From: Pedobacter sp. UBA4863
GTDB lineage: Bacteria > Bacteroidota > Bacteroidia > Sphingobacteriales > Sphingobacteriaceae
Length of the DNA: 64,000 bases
Direction: 5' to 3'
Assembly: GCF_002399615.1 (NCBI RefSeq)
Contig: NZ_DHDZ01000031.1
Coordinates: forward strand, 13,185-77,184
The notes under the pieces were generated by a model. It was not told the origin of the DNA, did no database searches, and was given only the letters and a program-made list of their open reading frames with translations. Within the stretch, counting starts at the first letter, position 1. Every line of letters starts with the position of its first letter. Below, one piece after another: positions 57,103-64,000 of this stretch. The position numbers and the translations under genes were made by a program.

Positions 57103-57239
57103 GCCATTAACAAGGGTTTTGCAAGAGAGCGGGTTAAGTGCTTCGTTTGAAACTTTTTCGTAAATTTAAACATTAGTGCTTCGATTGAGGTTTAGTGCTA
57201 AAAAACCGCTCCCTCGCCAAGCGCCAAACCGTTATAAGC
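57103..57239 (+). repeat. attC-like site 2
   Basis: R'' box GCCATTAAC (57103-57111). The stem GGTTTTGC (57115-57122) pairs with GCCAAACC at 57223-57230 with one mismatch, and GAGCGG (57127-57132) with CCGCTC (57206-57211). The inner arm shares AAACATT, GTGC and CTTCGATT with site 1. R' box GTTATAAGC is at 57231-57239. Total 137 bp. Confidence 0.7.
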
Positions 57240-57260
57240 AAGTTAAAAACAATATAAAAT

Positions 57261-57800
57261 ATGGCATACTTAATTACATGTAGCGGAAGCAAAAAAAAAC
57301 CTACCAATTCTAAACATGGAAAATTAGAAGATCTGTTCAGGCATGACCTTTTAGGTGAACATCGGATAAATCTAATTAAACTATATAAAGATCATCTTGA
57401 CTGGAGTAAAACACTTCCAGCGTATGAATTGTATTGTGGCCCTTACTCTAAAATATATAACAAGATAAGCCCAAATAATTGGCATAAAAAAAGCACTGAA
57501 ATATTGATTCTATCTGCATTATTCGGCTGGATAAGACACACTGATTTAATACCATATTATGATTTGAAAATGGATAAGAAAAAAGGAGAAATGAAAGTGC
57601 CAACATATTTATTTTGGCGAAATTTAGCTGTCTTGCCCGATATGATAAACATAAACGATGTTGATTTACTCTCTGCAAATTATAAGAAGGCGTTGGATAC
57701 AAATGGCATGATAACGGCAGTTTCACCAAATGGATTTCAATACAGTGACAGAGGTGATTGTGTCGGATATTGGTTAGAAAATGAATTGAATCGCATTTAG
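57261..57800 (+). CDS. YaaA/DUF6884-like protein
   Basis: This 179-residue soluble protein starts with TCSGSKKKPTN, a pattern of DUF6884-type proteins. It has LSALFGWIRHTDLIPYYDLK around residue 85-104, which resembles the SALYGLLRPxDxIxPYRLEM block of YaaA (UPF0246), a DNA-binding peroxide-stress protein. The fold link is by pattern. Relatives of this type often stand near phage-defence genes. It is the first gene of cassette C. Confidence 0.6.
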   Translation: MAYLITCSGSKKKPTNSKHGKLEDLFRHDLLGEHRINLIKLYKDHLDWSKTLPAYELYCGPYSKIYNKISPNNWHKKSTEILILSALFGWIRHTDLIPYYDLKMDKKKGEMKVPTYLFWRNLAVLPDMININDVDLLSANYKKALDTNGMITAVSPNGFQYSDRGDCVGYWLENELNRI

Positions 57801-57804
57801 CACT

Positions 57805-58356
57805 ATGGAACAAATCAAGGAATATATAACAAAGAATAATTTTTCGCTATTCAAGACTACTAGTAACGATAAATTGTCTGCGCAATTTGATAGCAGAGGC
57901 TTTCATTTTTCAGAAGATGCGAACACATTTTACTCGACTATAAAGAATGACCCGCATTTATATGTCGCTTTTGGAGATAATTCATTTTACATTGGAAAAT
58001 CATTTCAATCAGGTGGCAGATGGAAGAGGTCTCATTACTATCATTTAGGAATTCTAGCACATGAAATTTTGAAAACATGTAAAATAGATGATCAATATCA
58101 TGGTCATTGGGTTGATGCATGGATGCATAGAGAAACTTTTACAATTGAAAGTGATGTCTATTCAATTGCCTTAAAACAAGATGTGCGAATTTCCTTTATC
58201 CCATTCAGTTTATATTCAAATAAAGATTTTAAAAAACTATCTAAAAAGGAGATTCAAGAGATTAATAAATCAACAGAAAAGCAACTTATTGAATCTTATG
58301 GTAACGATGATATAGATTTACTTAATATTCAGAACAGGAAATCAACCAGCTTATAA
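57805..58356 (+). CDS. GIY-YIG-like nuclease domain protein
   Basis: This 183-residue protein has LYVAFGDNSFYIGKSFQ (about residues 51-67), a variant of the GIY-YIG motif, followed by the conserved-type arginine in GGRWKRSHYYHLG. A Glu in MHRETFTIE or later could complete the site. The C-terminal helix is charged. The last codons and stop lie inside the R'' box of attC-like site 3, so the cassette border shapes the protein end. The nuclease call is by motif only. Confidence 0.55.
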   Translation: MEQIKEYITKNNFSLFKTTSNDKLSAQFDSRGFHFSEDANTFYSTIKNDPHLYVAFGDNSFYIGKSFQSGGRWKRSHYYHLGILAHEILKTCKIDDQYHGHWVDAWMHRETFTIESDVYSIALKQDVRISFIPFSLYSNKDFKKLSKKEIQEINKSTEKQLIESYGNDDIDLLNIQNRKSTSL

Positions 58357-58434
58357 TAGCGTGTAAGCAATATTCCCTTGCCCCCGCACTTGCGGGGCAA
58401 CACAGGCAACATCGCCTACACGCGATACGTTAAA
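58349..58434 (+). repeat. attC-like site 3 (right end of the cassette array)
   Basis: R'' box GCTTATAAT (58349-58357). The stem GCGTGTA (58359-58365) pairs perfectly with TACACGC (58417-58423). An apical hairpin CCCCGC/GCGGGG lies inside (58382-58397). R' box GTTAAAG starts at 58429. Total about 86 bp. No further R'' box matching TTAAAG is found before glgC, so the array ends here. Confidence 0.65.
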
Positions 58435-58514
58435 GTACAAGCATAGTGTCAGTTTTAGTATATCGAAAAAAGATTTATCTCAGCTTATATAGTTTAAAAA
58501 GCACGAAATTAACC

Positions 58515-58552
58515 AGCAAAAAAGCTTTTCAAGCTATTTCTGAAAGGCTTTT
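58515..58552 (-). terminator. Intrinsic terminator after glgC
   Basis: AAAAGCTTTTCA (58520-58531) pairs with TGAAAGGCTTTT (58541-58552), 12 pairs with one wobble. On the minus strand it follows the glgC stop and runs into a T tract. Confidence 0.8.
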
Positions 58553-58573
58553 ATAAATTTAGAAGTTTAAAAA

Positions 58574-59845
58574 TTAAATCACCGTTCCATTAGGCACAAC
58601 TGCGCCTTTTTTAACCACCACAATTCCGTCCTTAACTACGTAAAAGCCATAATCGCCTTCGGCCAAATGGGCGCCACCGTTAATGCGTACATCATTACCA
58701 ATTTTAGAATTTTTATCAATAATGGCATTGTTAATAAAGCATCTATCGCCAATGCCCAACAAAGGAACACCTTTTGCGTTAGCCTCATTAATTTCATCCA
58801 AATTTTGGTACATATCGCTACCCATTACATAGCAATTGGTAATAACGGTTTGCTTGCCAATTCGGGACCTAATTCCTAAAACTGCGTGTTCTATTCTACT
58901 GGCCTGAATAATGCAACCTTCGGCAATAATGGTTTTTTCTAAAGTTGTACCCGAAACTTTTGACGGGGGCAACATTCTTGCCCTAGTAAAAATGGTGTGC
59001 GACGTATCGAACATATTGAATTGGGGCAAATCGTCTGTTAAGCCCAAATTTGCTTCAAAAAATGAAGAAATATTACCAATATCTGTCCAATAACCTTCGT
59101 ACTGATAGCTTGACACTTGATGATTTTCTAATGCACGCGGAATAATTTCTTTACCAAAATCCTTTTCTTCTGGTTTTTCGTTCAACATCTTAATCAACAC
59201 ATCTCTGTTAAACACATAAATACCCATCGACGCTAAGAAATGTTTTCCTGCACCTTGCATTTCCTCACCGGTATCCGAAGTCCAATCTGGCAACAACGCT
59301 GCAGCTGGTTTTTCTATGAATGAGGTGATAGCCTTGTTTTCATCGGTTTTCATGATCCCAAAATCGGTAGCATCTTTTGCCGTTACCGGAATAGTTGCAA
59401 TAGAAATCTCAGATCCGGCATCGATATGCGCTTTTAGCATATCCTTAAAATCCATCTGGTAAAGCTGATCTCCCGATAGGATTAAGATATAATCGAATTC
59501 GTGACTGACAATATGGTGCATACATTGGCGCACCGCATCGGCCGTGCCTTGAAACCAAGCCGGATTGTCTGGCGTTTGTTCGGCCGCCAAAATATCTACA
59601 AAAGCCTTAGAGAAATGACTAAAATGATACGTGTTTTTGATGTGCTTGTTTAACGATGCCGAATTAAACTGGGTAAGCACAAACATGCGGTGTATGCCCG
59701 AGTTTAAACAGTTAGAAATGGGAATATCTACCAACCGATACTTACCCGCAATAGGCACGGCAGGTTTGGACCTGGTTAATGTTAATGGCGCCAATCTGGA
59801 TCCTTGACCTCCTCCTAAAATAACCCCTAATACTTTTTCAGTCAT
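58574..59845 (-). CDS. glgC: Glucose-1-phosphate adenylyltransferase
   Basis: This 423-residue enzyme makes ADP-glucose from glucose 1-phosphate. Motifs are VILGGGQGSRLAPLTLTRSK, the substrate site RLVDIPISNCLNSGI, LILSGDQLYQMDF and SFIEKP, followed by a left-handed beta-helix domain (from about residue 300). Size and motifs are complete. It lies 13 bp after glgA in one operon for glycogen synthesis. Confidence 0.97.
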   Translation of the reverse strand: MTEKVLGVILGGGQGSRLAPLTLTRSKPAVPIAGKYRLVDIPISNCLNSGIHRMFVLTQFNSASLNKHIKNTYHFSHFSKAFVDILAAEQTPDNPAWFQGTADAVRQCMHHIVSHEFDYILILSGDQLYQMDFKDMLKAHIDAGSEISIATIPVTAKDATDFGIMKTDENKAITSFIEKPAAALLPDWTSDTGEEMQGAGKHFLASMGIYVFNRDVLIKMLNEKPEEKDFGKEIIPRALENHQVSSYQYEGYWTDIGNISSFFEANLGLTDDLPQFNMFDTSHTIFTRARMLPPSKVSGTTLEKTIIAEGCIIQASRIEHAVLGIRSRIGKQTVITNCYVMGSDMYQNLDEINEANAKGVPLLGIGDRCFINNAIIDKNSKIGNDVRINGGAHLAEGDYGFYVVKDGIVVVKKGAVVPNGTVI

Positions 59846-59858
59846 AGTTTTTACGGTT

Positions 59859-61265
59859 TTACATTTGGTATATAGCTATGTATTGTTGTGCCGAGTTATC
59901 CCACGAATGGTCTATCGACATCATGTATTTTCTAATTTCTTTTACTTTTTTTTGGTCTAGATATAATTCGTATGCCCTTCCTATGGCATGCCCCACGTCC
60001 CATACGCTAGTTTGGTCGTGACAGATACCAAAACCACCTTCACCAATATCAATTACGGTATCTTTTAAGCCACCAATACGCCGCACAATTGGGATAGTGC
60101 CGTATCGCAACGCATACATTTGGTTTAGGCCGCAAGGTTCTACCCTCGATGGCATTAACAGAAAATCTGCCCCTGCATAAATTTGATGCGACAAAGCTTC
60201 ATTGTAACCGATGTAAGCATTATACTTACCTGGATATTTTTGAGTAATTTCACTTAACCGATCTTCTACCTGGCGGTTTCCCGAGCCTAAAACCAAAATA
60301 TTGATTTCGCCACCGCTCTCGGCCAAAGCATTGTCAAAAATATCGGGCAACAAATCAGCTCCTTTTTCTCCCACCAAACGCCCAATAAATGTATAAAGTG
60401 GTTTAGTTGGGTCGAGGTTAAAAACACGACAAAGCTCTTCTTTGTTTACTTTTTTACCATTTTCTAGCGTTCTAGCATTAAACCCTTTTACAATCATTTT
60501 ATCTTTAGAGGGGTTCCAAACTTCGGTATCTATGCCATTAAGCACTCCAAATGATTTTCCTCGTTCTTGCACTAGCAAACCTTCCAAGCCATTTGCCGAA
60601 TGGCTAATTTCATCTAAATAACTTGGAGAAACTGTAGTAACTCGCCACGCACATTTAATGGCGGCAGCTAATGGATTGATAGAATTTCCCCAATCGAGCT
60701 TGCTGGTATTGATTAAATCGAAGGCTGGAAAATAGTGTAATTTATCCCAACCAAACTGGCCTTGGTATTGTGCATTATGGATGGTTAAAACCGTAGGTAC
60801 TTGGTTTAAGTGCGCATACTGATAGCAATTGCCTACCATAAACGGAATTAAACCAGCATGATGATCGTGAACATGAATAACATCTGGACGGTGTTCCCAT
60901 TGCGCAATCCAATCTAATGCAGCAATTTGAAAAGCAATAAAACGTTCGGTATCATCGCTGTAGCCATATACCCCATCTCTATCAAACAAGCCTGCAATAT
61001 GTACCAAAAACACATCAAAACCCAGTTTATTGGTCGTTTCTTTTAATATCCGAGCTTGGTAATTGGTTATTCCTACTTTTACCCAACCATTGTAAACTGT
61101 TTCAAAATCATTCTCGTATAAAAATTTAGAGTTATAGGCCGGCATCACCACTTTGGCCACATGGCCCAGTTTGTTTTGATATTTGGGCAAAGCCCCAACA
61201 ACATCGCCCAAACCACCTACTTTAGCAACGGGATAGCATTCTGCACTTAGATGTATGATCTCCAT
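59859..61265 (-). CDS. glgA: Glycogen synthase (ADP-glucose type, GT5)
   Basis: This 468-residue glycosyltransferase has the GT5 start HLSAECYPVAKVGGLGDVVG (Lys-x-Gly-Gly ADP-glucose site), HVHDHHAGLIPFM, TIHNAQYQG and the C-terminal PSRVEPCGLNQMYALRYGTI. It elongates glycogen from ADP-glucose made by GlgC. The end of the protein (NSAQQYIAIYQM) is intact. Confidence 0.96.
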   Translation of the reverse strand: MEIIHLSAECYPVAKVGGLGDVVGALPKYQNKLGHVAKVVMPAYNSKFLYENDFETVYNGWVKVGITNYQARILKETTNKLGFDVFLVHIAGLFDRDGVYGYSDDTERFIAFQIAALDWIAQWEHRPDVIHVHDHHAGLIPFMVGNCYQYAHLNQVPTVLTIHNAQYQGQFGWDKLHYFPAFDLINTSKLDWGNSINPLAAAIKCAWRVTTVSPSYLDEISHSANGLEGLLVQERGKSFGVLNGIDTEVWNPSKDKMIVKGFNARTLENGKKVNKEELCRVFNLDPTKPLYTFIGRLVGEKGADLLPDIFDNALAESGGEINILVLGSGNRQVEDRLSEITQKYPGKYNAYIGYNEALSHQIYAGADFLLMPSRVEPCGLNQMYALRYGTIPIVRRIGGLKDTVIDIGEGGFGICHDQTSVWDVGHAIGRAYELYLDQKKVKEIRKYMMSIDHSWDNSAQQYIAIYQM

Positions 61266-61374
61266 AAAATAATACTCGGATAGAAATTGTTTTAAATTAC
61301 CTAAATCATCGAGTATTGCAAACTTTTACATCAAATTATTTAAGAAAACTAAGCAATATCAAATTTAACCACAG

Positions 61375-61401
61375 CACTTGTCCCACTTACGGGATGCACA
61401 G
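61375..61401 (+). repeat. 27-bp dispersed repeat, copy 2
   Basis: This copy has TCCCACTTACGGGA at its centre, with TCCC/GGGA as a small inverted pair. It matches 26251-26277 at 25 of 27 positions. It lies in the spacer between glgA and cobA. Confidence 0.55.
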
Positions 61402-61413
61402 GTAGAGGTTATT

Positions 61414-62211
61414 TTAATATTCTTCTTGCGCCATTATGGCGTAAAACTGATGAATGGAATTGAACTGTGGATGCAAAGAAACCACCTCTCCGAACACCAA
61501 TAAAGCTGGCGAGCTCAATTTCTTTTCCGTAATTAATTCTTCTATGGTATCTACAATGCCAACCACTACATTTTCTTCTTTTGACGAACCATTTTCGATG
61601 ACTGCAACAGGTAAATTGGCCTTCCCTTCTGCTTTAAAAATACCAGCAATCTCTTTGATTTTCTCGATACCCATTAATACCACAATGGTAGCGTTAGATT
61701 TTGCAGCAACGTATAAATCTGGAGAGATTTCGCCTTGTGCATTGGTACCGGTAACTACCCAAAAACTCTCGCTCATGTTGCCATAAACCATCGGTATTTT
61801 TTGCAGGCCAGGTACACCTAACGCACTAGAAACTCCCGGTACAATCTCTGTTGGGATACCGTAAGATTCTGCTGCGTTAACTTCCTCGTAACCACGAGCA
61901 AATACAAACGGGTCGCCACTTTTTAATCGCACTACATGGCCATAGTTCAAAGCGTAATCGATCATTAACTTATTAACTAATTTTTGAGAGAAAGAATCAT
62001 CATCAGAACGTTTACCTACATAAACCTTAATAGCGTTTTCTGGCACATGATTTAACAAAGCTTCGTTCACCAAGGCATCGTACAAAACTACATCGGCAAC
62101 AGCTAAAGCTTTTACACCTTTTAAGGTTAACAAATCTGGATCGCCAGGCCCAGCTCCTACTAAAGTTATTTTAGGTTCAACTGTATTTCTTTGTACTTTC
62201 TCTAAAATCAT
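61414..62211 (-). CDS. cobA: Uroporphyrinogen-III C-methyltransferase
   Basis: This 265-residue SAM-dependent methyltransferase has the SUMT motifs LVGAGPGDPDLLTLKGVKAL, VYVGKRS, RLKSGDPFVFARG and EIVPGVSSALGVPG. It turns uroporphyrinogen III into precorrin-2 for siroheme or cobalamin. No other tetrapyrrole gene is next to it in the window. Confidence 0.95.
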   Translation of the reverse strand: MILEKVQRNTVEPKITLVGAGPGDPDLLTLKGVKALAVADVVLYDALVNEALLNHVPENAIKVYVGKRSDDDSFSQKLVNKLMIDYALNYGHVVRLKSGDPFVFARGYEEVNAAESYGIPTEIVPGVSSALGVPGLQKIPMVYGNMSESFWVVTGTNAQGEISPDLYVAAKSNATIVVLMGIEKIKEIAGIFKAEGKANLPVAVIENGSSKEENVVVGIVDTIEELITEKKLSSPALLVFGEVVSLHPQFNSIHQFYAIMAQEEY

Positions 62212-62344
62212 TGTACTGTATTTTTAATCGACAACACAAAAGTATATTATTTCTACCTTTTTAGTAGTGTTTATTTTGAAATAAAAATATCTTATTGATT
62301 TACAGTATAATAAATTTTATTGCTAGTTTTTAAATTAGATAATT

Positions 62345-62450
62345 TGAAGCGCAATTCTAGCAGGTCTTAGCTTCCGCAAGTCCTCGCCTTCGCTAAACTT
62401 GGCTGCGGGCTTTTCGCTTCGTTCAGGGCTATTTTACTTACGCTTTTACT
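62345..62450. repeat. G/C-rich intergenic block
   Basis: In the 266-bp spacer between cobA and the LOG gene, a block richer in G and C than its surroundings (GGTCTTAGCTTCCGCAAGTC, then GGCTGCGGGCTTTTCGCTTC) breaks the A/T-rich context. It resembles dispersed intergenic repeats of this group, but I see no clean palindrome and no open frame. Confidence 0.3.
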
Positions 62451-62477
62451 ATTATTTTAGGAATAAACAACTCAAAT

Positions 62478-63071
62478 TTAAGTCAAGTTCCTATCTCTAA
62501 ACCAAACTTCATCTGGTGTAACTGAGAAACATTGCATTTTTTCTATTAGAATAGAAGCCTCACTTTCGTTAAATACCAAATCTCTGTTGGTCTGCTTAAG
62601 GAAACGATGCTGCACCATCATATCCATCTGCACAAAAAGCGGATCGTAAAAACCACCGACGTTTAATACACCAATAGGTTTGGCATGTAAACCCAACTGC
62701 AACCAGGTTAGCACTTCAAAAAATTCTTCTAAAGTTCCAAAACCACCGGGTAAAATCACAAAGCCATCCGACAAATCGGCCATTTTCTGCTTACGCTGGT
62801 GCATATTTTCGGTAATGATCATTTGTGTTATGCCCTTATGCCCTACTTCCTTGTCCATCAAAAACTGAGGAATTACGCCAGTAACCGTTCCACCCAGTGC
62901 CATTATCTCATCAGCAATTACGCCCATTACACCAACGCTACCACCACCGTAAACCAGTTCAATATTTTGGTTTACCATTGTTTTTGCCAAATCTACGATA
63001 GCTTGTTTAAGGGTTTCATCGCCATTAAAATTAGCTCCGCAGTAAACACAAAGTGATTTTAGGTTTTTCAT
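62478..63071 (-). CDS. LOG-family nucleotide 5'-monophosphate phosphoribohydrolase
   Basis: This 197-residue Rossmann-fold protein of the TIGR00730/LOG type has the signature PGGFGTLEEFFEVLTW (catalytic Glu) and VYGGGSVGVMG near the start. Such enzymes cut nucleoside monophosphates to base and ribose 5-phosphate, and in plants activate cytokinins. The ATG at 63071 (MKNLKSLCVYCGANF) is chosen over a TTG at 63098. Confidence 0.93.
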   Translation of the reverse strand: MKNLKSLCVYCGANFNGDETLKQAIVDLAKTMVNQNIELVYGGGSVGVMGVIADEIMALGGTVTGVIPQFLMDKEVGHKGITQMIITENMHQRKQKMADLSDGFVILPGGFGTLEEFFEVLTWLQLGLHAKPIGVLNVGGFYDPLFVQMDMMVQHRFLKQTNRDLVFNESEASILIEKMQCFSVTPDEVWFRDRNLT

Positions 63072-63138
63072 AAATCGAAGATAAAATTCTTTCTTCAAAT
63101 CAAAGTAGAATTTAACTTTATCGTTTTAATTAAGGAAA

Positions 63139-63315
63139 CTAAAATTCAAATCCTAAAGTAGTTCCATAAATTCTAAGACCTTCTAGTGCACCTGCATTAC
63201 CTGCCGCATCTTGCGGTTACTCAAAATAGTGGTTTCGCCTGTTTTCCTCGACCAAATAAGCAAAGAGAATTTCTCTAATCTAAATCCTAATCTAGCATTT
63301 AGCAATGAAATAGGC
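63139..63315 (-). pseudogene. C-terminal remnant of a TonB-dependent receptor
   Basis: Read on the minus strand, one frame gives LLNARLGFRLEKFSLLIWSR. After a frameshift near 63215, another frame gives AAGNAGALEGLRIYGTTLGF followed by EF and a stop. Both pieces fit the last strands of an outer-membrane beta-barrel, including the terminal aromatic residue. The rest of the gene is gone. It is a decayed fragment, not an expressed protein. Confidence 0.55.
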
Positions 63316-63384
63316 TAATTATAAAGCAAATCTTTCAGTTGTATTAATAGCAGAAAAAACAAAAATCAGTATCTTCGTTTAAAC

Positions 63385-63969
63385 ATGATTCGACTAAACC
63401 ATTTGATGTATGACTTCCGAGAAGGGAATGAAACTGCTTTTAAGCATTTTATGAAGCAACATCTCAATGCATTAACGTTTCATGCTTATAAAATCTGTCG
63501 CAATAAAGAAGTAGCGGAAGAAATTGTGGCTGATACCTTTTCAAAATTGTGGTTACGTAAAGACAACTTTAAAAGTGAAATCAATATTAAATCTTTTTTA
63601 TACATCACTACCCGCAATGCCTGCCTAGATTATGTCCAATCGGTCAAACACAAACAAAATAGTCTCTCCATAGAATTAGATGAAAGTTTGGTGATGCAAG
63701 ATACTGATCCCCTCACTAATTTAATACATGCAGAAGTTATTAAATCGTTAGTTGAAGAAATTAACAAACTACCTCAACGGCAAGGTGATGTATTTAGAAT
63801 GTTTTATTTGGATGGCCTTACTACCGATGAAATTTGTAGTCATTTAAACATTACGCCCAATGCTGTATTTCTAGCTAAAAATAAAGCTGTAGCCACCATC
63901 AGAAAAGTGTTTTCCGATAAAGATATATTTATATACCTTATTCTTCTAAAATTGCTATTCCCAAAATAA
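63385..63969 (+). CDS. ECF-type RNA polymerase sigma factor
   Basis: This 194-residue sigma factor has region 2 with EEIVADTFSKLWLRKDNF and KSFLYITTRNACLDYVQ, and region 4 with LPQRQGDVFRMFYLDGLTT and a helix-turn-helix EICSHLNITPNAVFLAKNKA. It is of the FecI-like group that in Bacteroidota is followed by a FecR anti-sigma factor and a SusC-type receptor. That partner would lie beyond the right edge of the window. Confidence 0.93.
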   Translation: MIRLNHLMYDFREGNETAFKHFMKQHLNALTFHAYKICRNKEVAEEIVADTFSKLWLRKDNFKSEINIKSFLYITTRNACLDYVQSVKHKQNSLSIELDESLVMQDTDPLTNLIHAEVIKSLVEEINKLPQRQGDVFRMFYLDGLTTDEICSHLNITPNAVFLAKNKAVATIRKVFSDKDIFIYLILLKLLFPK

Positions 63970-64000
63970 AAAACTTGACCCGTAGTGCATTATAAATAAG

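Larger units (their letters stand above)
54958..57231 (+). mobile_element. Proposed gene cassette B (two uracil-DNA-glycosylase-like proteins)
   Basis: It starts TTAATGGC and ends at a palindrome that starts GCCATTAA, the exact reverse complement. It carries two plus-strand genes, 15 bp apart, that share a sequence pattern. Nothing like a transposase is inside. Confidence 0.6.
57232..58429 (+). mobile_element. Proposed gene cassette C (YaaA/DUF6884-like plus GIY-YIG-like)
   Basis: It starts TTATAAGC and ends at a palindrome that starts GCTTATAA, the exact reverse complement. It has two plus-strand genes separated by 4 bp. The R'' box overlaps the stop codon of the second gene. Confidence 0.6.

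Noticed and set aside
54830..58434. The three palindromes as ordinary Rho-independent terminators only
   Set aside because: They lack T runs after the stems, are 85-137 bp long, and have shared boundary boxes whose tags pair within each unit, which terminators would not need.

Overview
The window is chromosomal DNA of a Bacteroidota bacterium, most likely a Pedobacter-like member of the Sphingobacteriaceae. This rests on the SusC/SusD pair, DUF5017 and DUF6266 proteins, a Rho with a long disordered insertion, SpsI/LolA/LAAC-type lipoprotein signals, A+T-rich spacers and weak Shine-Dalgarno signals. No rRNA, CRISPR array or replication origin was seen. Everything here was read by eye from the sequence; no database was searched.

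Region 1 (1-20340) is one large carbohydrate or amino-sugar catabolic locus. It has a SusC/SusD import pair with a DUF5017 lipoprotein and a secreted glycoside-hydrolase-like protein (cut by the left edge). A seven-gene enzyme operon follows: aspartoacylase-like, SDR, PLP-dependent lyase, RidA, M81/MlrC, SMP-30 lactonase and Kelch mutarotase. A second operon holds a sialidase-fold protein, a DapA-type aldolase and an MFS transporter. A divergent pair encodes a DUF4432 epimerase and an FCD/GntR regulator. All four transcription units start next to a copy of the same palindrome (about AAATATGTAATACATATTT), which I propose is the operator of that regulator. The enzyme set would fit a route from an N-acylated amino sugar through lactone, sugar acid and 2-keto-3-deoxy acid to pyruvate; the substrate is inferred, not shown.

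Region 2 (20340-50913) is mostly housekeeping: tRNA-Leu(GAG), lolA, ftsK, pyrF, rho, pssA, folK, sppA, a PolX-like protein, an AMP nucleosidase, clpX, clpP, tig, tRNA-Leu(UAG), and a trehalose pair (fused otsAB plus GH15). It also carries a decayed serine recombinase beside tRNA-Leu(GAG), a decayed DUF6266 gene, and a REP-associated transposase (RAYT) within an array of REP-like palindromes.

Region 3 (51076-58434) is the most interesting part. Three same-strand gene units are each followed by an imperfect palindrome of about 85-137 bp. Each unit begins TTA-nnn-GC directly after a G and ends with the exact 8-nt reverse complement of its own start, at the foot of its own palindrome (TTACAGGC/GCCTGTAA, TTAATGGC/GCCATTAA, TTATAAGC/GCTTATAA). 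This is the R'/R'' logic of integron gene cassettes with attC sites, but no integrase is in the window, so it resembles a CALIN. The cargo looks defence-related: McrBC; a pair of proteins sharing a uracil-DNA-glycosylase-like fold signature, one membrane anchored; and a YaaA/DUF6884-like protein with a GIY-YIG-like nuclease. The array lies between the trehalose genes and the glycogen genes glgA/glgC.

Region 4 (58515-64000) holds glgC and glgA, cobA, a LOG-family nucleotide hydrolase, a frameshifted remnant of a TonB-dependent receptor, and an ECF sigma factor at the right edge.
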